DNA of 39,039 nucleotides from Jiangella asiatica (GTDB lineage Bacteria > Actinomycetota > Actinomycetes > Jiangellales > Jiangellaceae): the NCBI RefSeq assembly GCF_004349065.1, contig NZ_SMKZ01000060.1:1-39039 (forward strand). Reading direction: 5' to 3'. The notes under the pieces are model-generated. The model made no database searches. It was not told where the DNA came from and saw nothing but the letters and a program-made list of their open reading frames with translations. How positions within the stretch are numbered: the stretch's first letter is position 1; every line of letters begins with the position of its first letter. A program made the translations under genes and the position numbers. Positions 15,974 to 23,109 of this stretch are shown piece after piece.

Positions 15974-17235
15974 CCGGGACGGCCCTGCAGCTGAGCCAAC
16001 GCCGCGGCCGCCTGGTCGTAGGTCTCGACCAGCTCAGCGTGCTGCTGCTCGATCGCCGCGACGGCCTGTCCCAGCTGCTCCACCTGCGCGGCCAGGGCCG
16101 CGAGGCCGTCAGGCTCCGCCCCGCCGGCCCGGCTCGGCTCCTCGGTGACGAACGTCGCCGCGCCGCGCCGGAACTGCGGCAGGGTGATCCGCTCCCACCA
16201 GGGGACGCGGCCGGGATCGGCGCCGGCGTCCTTGCCGATCTCCTTGCGGGTCACCCAGGTCTCGGGGTCCCACAGCGGATCCTTCCCCGCCTCCTTGCGG
16301 GTGACGAACTCGTCGCTGGGGTCCTTGCGCAGCTCCTTGACGGTGACCGGGTCGCGCATCTGCTCCTTGTACGTCGCCACCGGTTCGGTCGCCGGGTCCT
16401 TGGCCTGCTCCTTGACGGTGATCGGCAGGCCCGGGTACAGCAGGTGGATGCCGTCGACGTCGCCGGCGGACAAACCGTCGCGCTGACCCAGTGTGACGCC
16501 CGGCGGCACCGGCTGCAGCGCGACGATGGTCGGCTGGCCGTTGACCGAGAACGCCGTCGGCGGGTAGTGCATGATCGAGCCGTAGTCGTACGGGCCGAGG
16601 TCGTCGCCGTCGGTGATGTGCTGGGTGAAGTTGTGCGCGAACGCCGAATCGATGTTGGTCCAGCGGACCTCCACGAACGTGTCACGGTCCTCGCGGCTCT
16701 GCTCGTGGTACAGGCCCAGCGTGTGGCCGATCTCGTGGATGGCGTTGCCGGTGCTGCAGTTCGTGCCCAGCGTGATGTTCTGCTGGCCGACACCGCGCAT
16801 GCCGATGGGCGACGAGCAGCCGCCGCCGGTCTGGAAGTTCACCCAGTTGTCGTGTTCCGCGGTGCGCTGCACGAACCGGATGCGGGTGCGCGCCTCCCAA
16901 TGGGCGATGGCGTCGGTGACCCGCTGCTGGTTGGGCAGCCCACTGGCGATGGTGTACGGGACGGTCGCGTCGGGCCATCGGAACTGGGCGCCGGTGATGG
17001 CGACGGACTGCAGGACGGGGCCGACGTCGGCGCTGACCCGCACCTGGTCGACCGGCCCGATCACGATGTCGCCCTCGACGACGGCGAGACCGCCGATCTC
17101 CGCGAACAGCACCGGCTTGCGCCGGAACGTCATGCCGTCGACGAGCGCCGTGCCCGCGATCGGACCCGCGAAGAACTCTCCCTTGCCCCGCTGCCCGGAG
17201 CTGGACGTACGCGATGTGGCGGCCATCTGGCTCAC
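15970..17235 (-). CDS. Astacin-type (M12A) metalloprotease with T-x-K-E repeat region; possible graspetide precursor
   Basis: The 421-residue protein has an N-terminal segment without a signal peptide (1-80), an astacin domain (about 80-268) with zinc motif HEIGHTLGLYHEQSRED (H167, E168, H171, H177) and Met-turn SIMHY (M222), a repeat region (273-337) and a C-terminal coiled coil (about 374-418). The repeat region has five copies of T-x-K-E-x-x-K/R-D-P/A, starting at T273, T288, T298, T312 and T329, separated by 10-17 residues. Thr and Lys next to Glu and Asp are exactly the acceptors and donors that an MvdD-like ligase joins, and such a ligase is the next gene with an ATGA overlap. I infer that the repeats are the ligase substrate and that the protease may be precursor, self-processing enzyme or both. 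Confidence 0.85.
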   Translation of the reverse strand: MSQMAATSRTSSSGQRGKGEFFAGPIAGTALVDGMTFRRKPVLFAEIGGLAVVEGDIVIGPVDQVRVSADVGPVLQSVAITGAQFRWPDATVPYTIASGLPNQQRVTDAIAHWEARTRIRFVQRTAEHDNWVNFQTGGGCSSPIGMRGVGQQNITLGTNCSTGNAIHEIGHTLGLYHEQSREDRDTFVEVRWTNIDSAFAHNFTQHITDGDDLGPYDYGSIMHYPPTAFSVNGQPTIVALQPVPPGVTLGQRDGLSAGDVDGIHLLYPGLPITVKEQAKDPATEPVATYKEQMRDPVTVKELRKDPSDEFVTRKEAGKDPLWDPETWVTRKEIGKDAGADPGRVPWWERITLPQFRRGAATFVTEEPSRAGGAEPDGLAALAAQVEQLGQAVAAIEQQHAELVETYDQAAAALAQLQGRPG

Positions 17236-17343
17236 CCCGATTCCCCCCGGCGACCCGCCCAGGTGCGGGCTGCCCTCGCTGTGGTTCTACGCCCGTGGTG
17301 AGCGGTTGTCCAGACCTGATCACAACTCTGGCATCCTGGCAGG
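17236..17343. promoter_or_regulatory. Divergent promoter region, protease operon and SMP-30 gene
   Basis: This 108-bp divergent spacer must hold the promoters of the ATP-grasp operon (-) and the SMP-30 gene (+). A GGGGGGAATCGGGGTGAG run on the minus strand gives a purine-rich ribosome site for the protease gene. I see no clear operator. Confidence 0.4.
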
Positions 17344-18210
17344 GTGACGAGCCTCATCGCCGCCGGCGCGGTCCTGGAGAAGCTGTCCACCGGTACCGAG
17401 TGGGCCGAAGGGCCGGTGTGGCTGCCCCGGACGCGGCGGGTGCGGTGGAGCGACATCCCGGGCGACCGCATCCTCGAGTGGGACGCCGGCAGCGGTGAGA
17501 CCACCGTCTACGGCACCGGTGTCGAGTTCACCAACGGGCGCACCCTCGACCTGGACGGTCACGTCGTGCAGTGCTCGCACGGCCGCCGCCGGGTGGAGCG
17601 GGACGTCGACGGCGTCGTCACGCCGATCGTCGACCGCTACGAGGGCCGGCGGTTCAACTCCCCGAACGACGTCGTGGTCGCGTCGGACGGGTCCGTGTGG
17701 TTCACCGACCCGCCCTACGGCATCCAGGCGAGCGGCCGCGAGGGGCATCCGGGCGAGCAGGAGTACGGCGGCTGTCACGTGTTCCGCTACGACGAGCGCA
17801 CGGGCGAGCTGCGCGCCGTCGTCACCGACATGGTGCACCCGAACGGCCTGGCGTTCTCGCCCGACGAGTCCGTCCTCTACGTTTCCGACACCAGCGGGCC
17901 ACGGTCGGTCCGCGCCTACGATGTGGTCGACGGGCGGTGCGAGAACGGGCGGGAGTTCGTCACCGTGCGGCCCGGCGCCCCTGACGGCATCCGAGTGGAC
18001 GTCGCGGGCCGGGTGTGGGCGTCCAGCGCCGACTCGGTCCAAGTCTTCGCACCCGACAGTGAGCAGGTCGCCGTCGTGCCGGTACCCGAGACCGTCGCCA
18101 ATCTGTGCTTCGGCGGCGACGGCGGTACGGAGCTGTTCGTCACCGCGACGACCAGCCTGTACCGCATCCGCACCACGACGCGGCAGGCTGACCGCCCCGC
18201 GCCGCGCTGA
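17344..18210 (+). CDS. SMP-30/gluconolactonase/LRE family protein
   Basis: SMP-30-type six-bladed beta-propellers hydrolyse sugar lactones or related esters using a divalent metal. The 288-residue cytoplasmic protein shows the family landmarks in order: EWAEGPVWLP with the metal-binding Glu, NSPNDVVVASDGSVWFTDPPYG with the Asn ligand, and HPNGLAFSPDESVLYVSDT with the Asp ligand. Length is typical. The GTG at 17344 gives the expected N-terminus; the ribosome site (GGCAGG) is weak and very close. It is convergent with the SARP gene, with 22 bp between stops. The substrate cannot be told. Confidence 0.9.
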   Translation: MTSLIAAGAVLEKLSTGTEWAEGPVWLPRTRRVRWSDIPGDRILEWDAGSGETTVYGTGVEFTNGRTLDLDGHVVQCSHGRRRVERDVDGVVTPIVDRYEGRRFNSPNDVVVASDGSVWFTDPPYGIQASGREGHPGEQEYGGCHVFRYDERTGELRAVVTDMVHPNGLAFSPDESVLYVSDTSGPRSVRAYDVVDGRCENGREFVTVRPGAPDGIRVDVAGRVWASSADSVQVFAPDSEQVAVVPVPETVANLCFGGDGGTELFVTATTSLYRIRTTTRQADRPAPR

Positions 18211-18232
18211 TCCGCGGCGACCACCGTCGGCG

Positions 18233-19582
18233 TCAGTCGCAGGGCGCGGTCCGGCCGCAGGACGACATGCTGCACCATCGGCGCAGGCCGGCGCGGTCGA
18301 GGAACAGCCAGCCGCAGGTCGTGCTGGCGCAGCGCCGCACGGTGAGCCGGCGCGGGTCGGCCAGCAGCCCGGCGGCGGACCAGGCGACGGCGTGCAGCGG
18401 AAGCCGGAGCCCCGTCGATCGGGGGAACGTCCACTGCGCCAGGCCGGCACCGTCGCGGCCGAACACCGCAGCACCGGCCGCGGCCTCGGCGAACGACGCG
18501 ACGACCCGGTCGGCCACGTCGGCTCCGTCGCCGTCGGTGGTGGTCAGCGTGGCGCGCACGGCACCGCGCAGCGTCCGGGCGTCGTCGAGGACGGCGACGG
18601 CGTCGGCCGGTCGGCGCGCGGCCTGGTCGAGCAGCCAGTTCACGGTGTCGTCGTCGGTCAGGCCCTGGTGACCGACCCAGACGGCGAACGTGGCGAAGTC
18701 GCGCAGCCACTCGCTGCGCGGGAGCGGCGGGTCGTGGCCCCACCCGGCGTAGGTGTTGCAGAAGTCCAGCGCGGGGTGCCCGCCGACCGCCCATGGCAAC
18801 GTGCGGCCGCGGACGGTGACCGCGTAGACGGGGGTCTCGGCGGAGGCCAGGCCGGGATCGGAGACGAGCACCCGCTGGTGCGCCGAGCGCAGGTGCGGAC
18901 CGGGCTCGATGCCCAGCTCGTCGATCAGCACTCGCCGGGTGTCGCGATAGACCCGCAGCGCGTCGGCGGAGCGGCCGGAGCGGTACAGGGCAGTCATGAG
19001 CAAGGCCGCCAGCCGCTCCCGCGTGGGCTCCTCGGTCAGCAGCGCGCTCAGCTCCGCCACCACCCGGTCGGTGTCGTCCAGCTCCAGCTGGGTCTCCGCC
19101 CGCAGCTCCGCGGCGGTGAGACGCAGCTCGCGCAGGGCGCCGCCGAGCCGGCCGCGGAGATGGTCGTCGGCCACGTCGGCCAGCAGCGGGCCATGCCACC
19201 GTGCGATGGCGCCGTCGAGCAGCCTGACCCGGTCGGCCGGATTCGCGATGGCCGCCGCCGCCGTCACCGCGCGGGTGAACTCGGCGGCGTCGACAGTGTG
19301 CCCGTCGGGCTCGACGGCGTACCCCTCGCCGCGGGTCAGGATGGTCAGCCCGAGCGGACCCAGTGCGGTGCGCAGCCGACCGACGTAGGTGTGGACGGTC
19401 CCGCGCGCGGACGGCGGCGGCAGCACGCCCCACAGGAGGTCGACGATCCGGTGGATCGGCACCGTCGCACCGGGCTCCAGCAGGAGGATTCCGAGCAGGC
19501 AACGTTCCTGCCGGCGGACCAGGGTCTCGACGGCATGCCCGTCATGGCGGGCCTCGAATGGTCCCAGCAACCGGAATTCCAC
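18233..19582 (-). CDS. SARP-type regulator fused to an ABATE/CGNR-like domain
   Basis: The N-terminal half (1 to about 250) is a Streptomyces antibiotic regulatory protein: an OmpR-like winged helix (FRLLGPFEARHDGHAVETLV, ARGTVHTYVGRLR) followed by a BTAD helical domain (VDAAEFTRAV to ELGIEPGP). The C-terminal half (about 265-449) reads GHPALDFCNTYAGWG and later RRCASTTCGWLFLDR and RRWCSMSSCGR, which is the ABATE domain plus the CGNR-type zinc finger usually found in stand-alone regulators. The CGNR signature is altered (CG-R, Asn lost) and the tail ends right after it. The GTG at 19582 follows a TAGGCT box by 8 nt, so the transcript is probably leaderless; the frame runs on to 20197 without resembling the family. 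It faces a secreted-protein gene and an 11-bp direct repeat typical of SARP sites. Confidence 0.85.
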   Translation of the reverse strand: MEFRLLGPFEARHDGHAVETLVRRQERCLLGILLLEPGATVPIHRIVDLLWGVLPPPSARGTVHTYVGRLRTALGPLGLTILTRGEGYAVEPDGHTVDAAEFTRAVTAAAAIANPADRVRLLDGAIARWHGPLLADVADDHLRGRLGGALRELRLTAAELRAETQLELDDTDRVVAELSALLTEEPTRERLAALLMTALYRSGRSADALRVYRDTRRVLIDELGIEPGPHLRSAHQRVLVSDPGLASAETPVYAVTVRGRTLPWAVGGHPALDFCNTYAGWGHDPPLPRSEWLRDFATFAVWVGHQGLTDDDTVNWLLDQAARRPADAVAVLDDARTLRGAVRATLTTTDGDGADVADRVVASFAEAAAGAAVFGRDGAGLAQWTFPRSTGLRLPLHAVAWSAAGLLADPRRLTVRRCASTTCGWLFLDRAGLRRWCSMSSCGRTAPCD

Positions 19583-19590
19583 CGGTGCCG

Positions 19591-19596
19591 AGCCTA
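19591..19596 (-). promoter_or_regulatory. Probable -10 box (TAGGCT) of the SARP-fusion gene
   Basis: On the minus strand TAGGCT ends 8 nt before the GTG at 19582. The same hexamer precedes the TetR fragment at 35272. Confidence 0.45.
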
Positions 19597-19602
19597 CGCC
19601 GC

Positions 19603-19622
19603 GGTGGTGAGCCGGTGGTGAG
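19603..19622 (+). promoter_or_regulatory. 11-bp direct repeat, candidate SARP binding site
   Basis: GGTGGTGAG at 19603-19611 and 19614-19622 form a direct repeat with an 11-bp period, the spacing at which SARP regulators bind one face of the helix. A -10-like GAGACT lies at 19633-19638, so the repeat would cover the -35 region of the divergent secreted-protein gene. The adjacent regulator is a SARP. Confidence 0.5.
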
Positions 19623-19678
19623 TGGTCCGGGCGAGACTGCCTGCCGTCCGCGTCCCACCGACCCTGGAGGCCATTCCC

Positions 19679-20221
19679 GTGCGTCGAACCCTCCGCGCCG
19701 CCACCGTCGTACTGGTCACCACCGCCGTCGCCGCGGGTGCGGCCCTGCCGTCCGGCGCCGCGCCGGACCCGGCCGTCGCCGAGGCCACCGCCACCGGCTG
19801 GGTGCCGGCGCCGACCGTGCCGTGGGAGCGCCCAGCCGGCGTCATCTGCGACTTCGCCGTCCGCGCCGAGCCCGTGGTCGACGAGGTGATGAAGCTCGTG
19901 CTCGACGAGTTCCCAGACGGGACGCCGCAGCGCGAGATCTACACCGGCGACCTGGTCATGCGCGTGACCAACCTCGAGACCGGCGCGTACACCGACGCCG
20001 ACGCCAGCGGCGACGCGCTCATCGAGTACCACGAGGACGGCTCCTCCACCTGGTACGTGCGCGGGCCGGTGCTGATGGGTGGCCGGGACACCGGCGGCAA
20101 CCTGCCGCGCGGCTACTGGCGCGTCGACGGACTGTTCACCGCCGACATCGCCGCCAACGGCGAGAAGACGGTGACGATGGTCCACGGCACCCAGCACGAC
20201 GTCTGCACCGACATCGACTGA
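19679..20221 (+). CDS. Secreted protein of unknown function
   Basis: The 180-residue product has a clear signal peptide (RRTLRAATVVLVTTAVAAGA then LPSGAAPD), so it is exported and the mature part is about 150 residues. The mature region (WVPAPTVPWERPAGVICDFA and GTQHDVCTDID) has two cysteines, probably one disulfide, and a predicted beta-rich middle (TNLETGAYTDAD, IEYHEDGSSTWYVRG). I do not recognise a family with assurance. The GTG at 19679 has an excellent ribosome site (GGAGG, 8 nt upstream); an earlier in-frame start at 19622 would spoil the signal peptide. It is divergent from the SARP fusion and probably controlled by it. It converges with hepT 14 bp further on. Confidence 0.75.
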   Translation: MRRTLRAATVVLVTTAVAAGAALPSGAAPDPAVAEATATGWVPAPTVPWERPAGVICDFAVRAEPVVDEVMKLVLDEFPDGTPQREIYTGDLVMRVTNLETGAYTDADASGDALIEYHEDGSSTWYVRGPVLMGGRDTGGNLPRGYWRVDGLFTADIAANGEKTVTMVHGTQHDVCTDID

Positions 20222-20235
20222 CCCGGCCTCGAGGC

Positions 20236-20571
20236 TCAGCTGTCGCAGAGCCGCCTGACCAGAGCCGGCAGATGGCTGGTCAGCGTCGACCAGATGAGAT
20301 CGTCGCGGACACCGTCGTACTGGTGGGCGACATAGTTCCTGGTGTCACGGATGTCGCGCCACGGCACGTCGGGGAACCGGGCCCGGAAATCGTCCGGAAG
20401 CCGATCGACGGCGGCGGACACGTCGATGATGACGCTGCGCCCGGCCCGTCGGACGATGTCGTCGTCCGGGTCGACGAATGCCTCGCGGCCACGTCCGACG
20501 ATGCGCTCCGCCGTGCGGGCGAACTGCTTCACGTCGTCGAGAACGCGGCTGACCCGGGCGTCGTCCGTCAC
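20236..20571 (-). CDS. hepT: HepT-like ribonuclease/DUF86 toxin
   Basis: HepT toxins are HEPN-fold RNases paired with a MntA nucleotidyltransferase antitoxin, which inactivates the toxin by adding AMP to its tyrosine. The 111-residue protein has the HEPN active motif R-x4-H-x-Y as RNYVAHQY (R78, H83, Y85), and the usual helical bundle. The GTG start overlaps the stop of the mntA-like gene by 4 bp, so antitoxin then toxin are co-translated. The same frame is open upstream through the antitoxin gene, an effect of high GC content. The pair is recognisable by motif and arrangement; activity is not proven here, especially as the upstream gene is altered. Confidence 0.85.
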   Translation of the reverse strand: MTDDARVSRVLDDVKQFARTAERIVGRGREAFVDPDDDIVRRAGRSVIIDVSAAVDRLPDDFRARFPDVPWRDIRDTRNYVAHQYDGVRDDLIWSTLTSHLPALVRRLCDS

Positions 20572-20903
20572 ACGGGCACCGCCTCGGCACGTGCCCGGGC
20601 AAGGACCCGCCCGTCGGCGCCGTCGCTGGCGATGTCGACGTGGACTCCCAGCAGCTCCTCGAGCTCTCGCGCGAGCCCGACCACCTCGAAGATCGACGTA
20701 TCCGGGTCGAAGCGCACGAGGAGGTCGAGGTCGGAATCCAGCGTGTCGTTCCCCTTCGCAACGGAGCCGAACACTCGCGCGTCGTGTCCCCGGTGCGCCG
20801 CGACGATCTCCCGAACCAGTGCCCGGTGCCGGTCGAGCAGGACGGAGGGCTTCTCCCTGGCCGCCCTCAGAAGCCGATCCAGAGTGGCCGGCGACGGTGT
20901 CAC
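20568..20903 (-). CDS. mntA: MntA-like nucleotidyltransferase antitoxin (XRE part split off)
   Basis: The 111-residue product carries the minimal nucleotidyltransferase signature G46-S47, ten residues, D58-L-D60, which in MntA antitoxins AMPylates HepT. Its first residues (TPSPATLDRLLRAAREKPSV) resemble the linker that in XRE-NTase fusion proteins joins the DNA-binding domain to the NTase. The XRE domain itself is present just upstream in a different frame (20906-21027); removing one base at about 20904 would join them. The GTG at 20903 may therefore be only a fallback start. It lies directly before hepT with a GTGA overlap. Either the fusion gene is broken and the NTase survives alone, or the frame change is a sequencing error or a programmed slip. 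Confidence 0.8.
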   Translation of the reverse strand: MTPSPATLDRLLRAAREKPSVLLDRHRALVREIVAAHRGHDARVFGSVAKGNDTLDSDLDLLVRFDPDTSIFEVVGLARELEELLGVHVDIASDGADGRVLARARAEAVPV

Positions 20904-20905
20904 GC

Positions 20906-21027
20906 GGCCCGGACTCGATGGCGGCGATGTTCGGCTGGTGCACGCCTGAGCGTCGGGCGAGCTCGCGCTGGCTCAGCCCGGTGCGCTGGCGCGCCGCCCG
21001 GACCTTGTCGCCGTCGGGCGTATCCAT
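20906..21027 (-). pseudogene. XRE-family HTH domain, out of frame with MntA
   Basis: From the ATG at 21027 the frame reads DKVRAARQRTGLSQRELARR and SGVHQPNIAAIESGPR, an unmistakable Cro/CI-type helix-turn-helix. The MntA-like protein begins one base out of frame immediately after. In related proteins the HTH and NTase form one chain. Read on without a shift, the frame stays open through the antitoxin gene and into hepT (to 20236), giving a 263-residue product that is nonsense in the middle. Normally the HTH would repress the promoter in 21028-21112. Confidence 0.65.
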
Positions 21028-21072
21028 GCCGCGATGTAGCACGGTCTATATCGCTCGGTGATCCTGAAATCG

Positions 21073-21089
21073 CTGACACGAGCTGTCAG
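21073..21089. promoter_or_regulatory. Inverted repeat CTGACA-N5-TGTCAG, possible operator
   Basis: This perfect 6-bp-arm dyad lies in the 85-bp divergent spacer between the XRE/mntA/hepT locus and the SDR gene. Its position suits an operator, most simply for the XRE domain, but no copy elsewhere in the window supports that. Confidence 0.4.
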
Positions 21090-21112
21090 GGTCTATGCGG
21101 CACCATCGAAGC

Positions 21113-22027
21113 ATGGACACGACGTTGAGTGGAAAGGTCGCGCTGGTCGCCGGTGCCACGCGAGGGGCCGGCCGGGGGATCGCGGTGCAGCTGGGCGCGG
21201 CCGGTGCGACGGTGTACGTCACTGGCCGCACCACGCGTGAGCGGCGCTCGGAGATGAACCGGCCGGAGACGATCGAGCAGACCGCCGAGCTGGTCACGGC
21301 CGCCGGTGGCCGGGGCATCGCGGCCGCGGTCGACCACCTGGAACGCGACCAGGTGAAGGCGCTGGTCGAGCGCATCGACCGCGAGCAGGGCCGGCTCGAC
21401 GTGCTGGTCAACGACATCTGGGGCGGCGAAATGCTCGCCAGCTGGACGGACCGGCTCTGGGAACACTCGCTGGACGACGGGCTGCGCATCCTGCGGCTCG
21501 CGGTGGACACGCACATCATCACCAGCCACTACGCGCTGCCGCTGCTGATCCGCCAGCCCGGCGGGCTGGTTGTCGAGGTGACCGACGGGACCACCGAGTA
21601 CAACGACAGCAACTACCGGGTGTCGTTCTTCTACGACCTGGCGAAGGTCTCGGTGACCCGGCTGGCCTTCTCCCAGGCCAAGGAGCTGGCCCCGCTCGGC
21701 GCGACCGCGGTGTCGCTGACGCCGGGCTGGCTGCGGTCGGAGCTCATGCTCGAGCACTACGGCGTCACCGAGGAGACGTGGCGCGACGCACTGCGGCGGG
21801 AGCCGCATTTCGCCATCTCCGAGACCCCGGCGTTCGTCGGCCGCGCGGTGGCGGCGCTCGCGGCCGACCCGAACGCCGCGCGGTGGAATGGGCAGTCGCT
21901 GTCCAGTGGACAGCTGGCCCAGGTCTATGGTTTCACCGATGTGGACGGCAGCAGCCCGGACGCCTGGCGGTACATCGTCGAGGTCCAGGACGCCGGCAAG
22001 CCGGCCGACACCACCGGCTACCGCTGA
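21113..22027 (+). CDS. SDR family oxidoreductase
   Basis: This is a classical-type short-chain dehydrogenase/reductase of 304 residues that uses NAD(P)(H) to oxidise or reduce an alcohol/carbonyl substrate. The cofactor motif is GATRGAGRG (14-22), followed by an NNAG-position VNDIWGG (99-105) unlike the standard NNAG, and the catalytic pair Y174 and K178 in FFYDLAK. The C-terminal 60 residues extend beyond the usual SDR length. The NDIWGG variant marks a distinct SDR subgroup common in actinobacteria and proteobacteria. The ATG at 21113 gives MDTTLSGKVALV; an upstream ATG (21095) adds six non-conserved residues. It lies 36 bp before a Gfo/Idh/MocA gene on the same strand. The substrate is unknown. 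Confidence 0.85.
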   Translation: MDTTLSGKVALVAGATRGAGRGIAVQLGAAGATVYVTGRTTRERRSEMNRPETIEQTAELVTAAGGRGIAAAVDHLERDQVKALVERIDREQGRLDVLVNDIWGGEMLASWTDRLWEHSLDDGLRILRLAVDTHIITSHYALPLLIRQPGGLVVEVTDGTTEYNDSNYRVSFFYDLAKVSVTRLAFSQAKELAPLGATAVSLTPGWLRSELMLEHYGVTEETWRDALRREPHFAISETPAFVGRAVAALAADPNAARWNGQSLSSGQLAQVYGFTDVDGSSPDAWRYIVEVQDAGKPADTTGYR

Positions 22028-22063
22028 GCGTCCCGGCCGTAGTCGCCGAGCACCGGAGGCCTG

Positions 22064-23083
22064 ATGGCGATCGACCGGAACGACCGTATCCGCTGGGGCA
22101 TCCTCGGCACGGGAGGTATTGCGGGTTCGTTCGCTCGCGACCTCCAGCTCGTCGACGACGCCGAGGTCGTCGCGGTCGGCTCGCGGCGGGAGGAGTCGGC
22201 CGCCGACTTCGCCGGACGACTCGACATCCCGCACTCGTACGGCTCGTACGAGAAGCTGGTCGCCGACCCGATGGTCGACGTCGTCTATGTTGCGACCCCG
22301 CAGACCGCGCACGCCACCAACATCCGGCTCGCGCTGGAGGCCGGCAAGCCGGTGCTCTGCGAGAAGCCGTTCACCATCACCGCCGCCGAGGCCAGCGAGG
22401 TGGTGGCGCTGGCTCGGCAGCGCGGCCTGTTCCTCATGGAGGCGATGTGGACGCGGTTCCTGCCGCACATGCGCCGCGTCGACCAGCTGCTGAGGTCCGG
22501 AACGCTCGGCGAGATCACCACGGTGGTGGCCGACCATGGGCAGCGCATCCCGGCCGGTGAGCATCGCCTGCACCGTCCGGACCTGGCCGGTGGCGCACTG
22601 CTCGACCTCGGCGTGTACCCCGTGTCGTTCGCGTCGCACGTCCTTGGCCGGCCCGCCACCGTCTCCGCGGCCGGGACGCTCCTGTCCAGCGGGCTCGACG
22701 GGCAGACCTCGATGGTCCTGACCCACGAGAGCGGCGCGCACGCGATGCTGACGACGACGCTCGGTGCGCGCACCCCGAACCGGGCCAGCATCACCGGCAC
22801 CGAGGGCCGCATCGAGATCGACGACGTCTGGTACGCGCCGACGTCGTTCTCTCTGCTGCGGCCGGGGTCGTCCGCGCCGGAGCGGTTCGAGCATCAGCGC
22901 GTCGGCGGTGGGCTGCGTCACCAGGCCGTCGAGGTGGGCCGGCTGTTGCGCGCGGGCGCCACCGAGAGCCCGGCGATGCCGCTGGACGAGTCCGTGACGA
23001 TCATGGAGACGATGGACGAGGTGCGTCGCCAGATCGGACTGCGCTTCCCGGTGGAGAAGACGGCGGCGGACGGCTCACCGTAG
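22064..23083 (+). CDS. Gfo/Idh/MocA family oxidoreductase
   Basis: Members of this NAD(P)-dependent family oxidise or reduce sugars, inositols and trans-dihydrodiols. The 339-residue protein has the Rossmann motif GILGTGGIAGSFA near the N-terminus, the family EKP motif in CEKPFTITAAEA (with the catalytic Lys), and a C-terminal alpha/beta domain with HRLHRPDLAGGALLDLGVYP. The EAMWTRFLPH stretch resembles dihydrodiol dehydrogenase-type members. A good ribosome site (GGAGG) lies 6 nt before the ATG. It sits between an SDR and two alpha/beta hydrolases, all on the same strand with short gaps, which suggests one catabolic unit. Confidence 0.9.
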   Translation: MAIDRNDRIRWGILGTGGIAGSFARDLQLVDDAEVVAVGSRREESAADFAGRLDIPHSYGSYEKLVADPMVDVVYVATPQTAHATNIRLALEAGKPVLCEKPFTITAAEASEVVALARQRGLFLMEAMWTRFLPHMRRVDQLLRSGTLGEITTVVADHGQRIPAGEHRLHRPDLAGGALLDLGVYPVSFASHVLGRPATVSAAGTLLSSGLDGQTSMVLTHESGAHAMLTTTLGARTPNRASITGTEGRIEIDDVWYAPTSFSLLRPGSSAPERFEHQRVGGGLRHQAVEVGRLLRAGATESPAMPLDESVTIMETMDEVRRQIGLRFPVEKTAADGSP

Positions 23084-23109
23084 GGCATGATCGCCCCAGA
23101 GGAGGGGCC

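Noticed and set aside
16039-17301. A 420-codon open frame on + opposite the protease gene
   Set aside because: The minus strand encodes a clear astacin motif and lies in a coupled operon; the antisense frame is Arg/His/Asp-rich shadow.
18233-20197. Long 654-codon version of the SARP gene
   Set aside because: The part upstream of 19582 crosses the divergent secreted-protein gene and its promoter and matches no SARP N-terminus.
20236-21042. A single 268-codon frame from the XRE domain through to HepT
   Set aside because: Only its ends are meaningful. The middle part is the MntA gene read in the wrong frame, so this is not a natural fusion protein.
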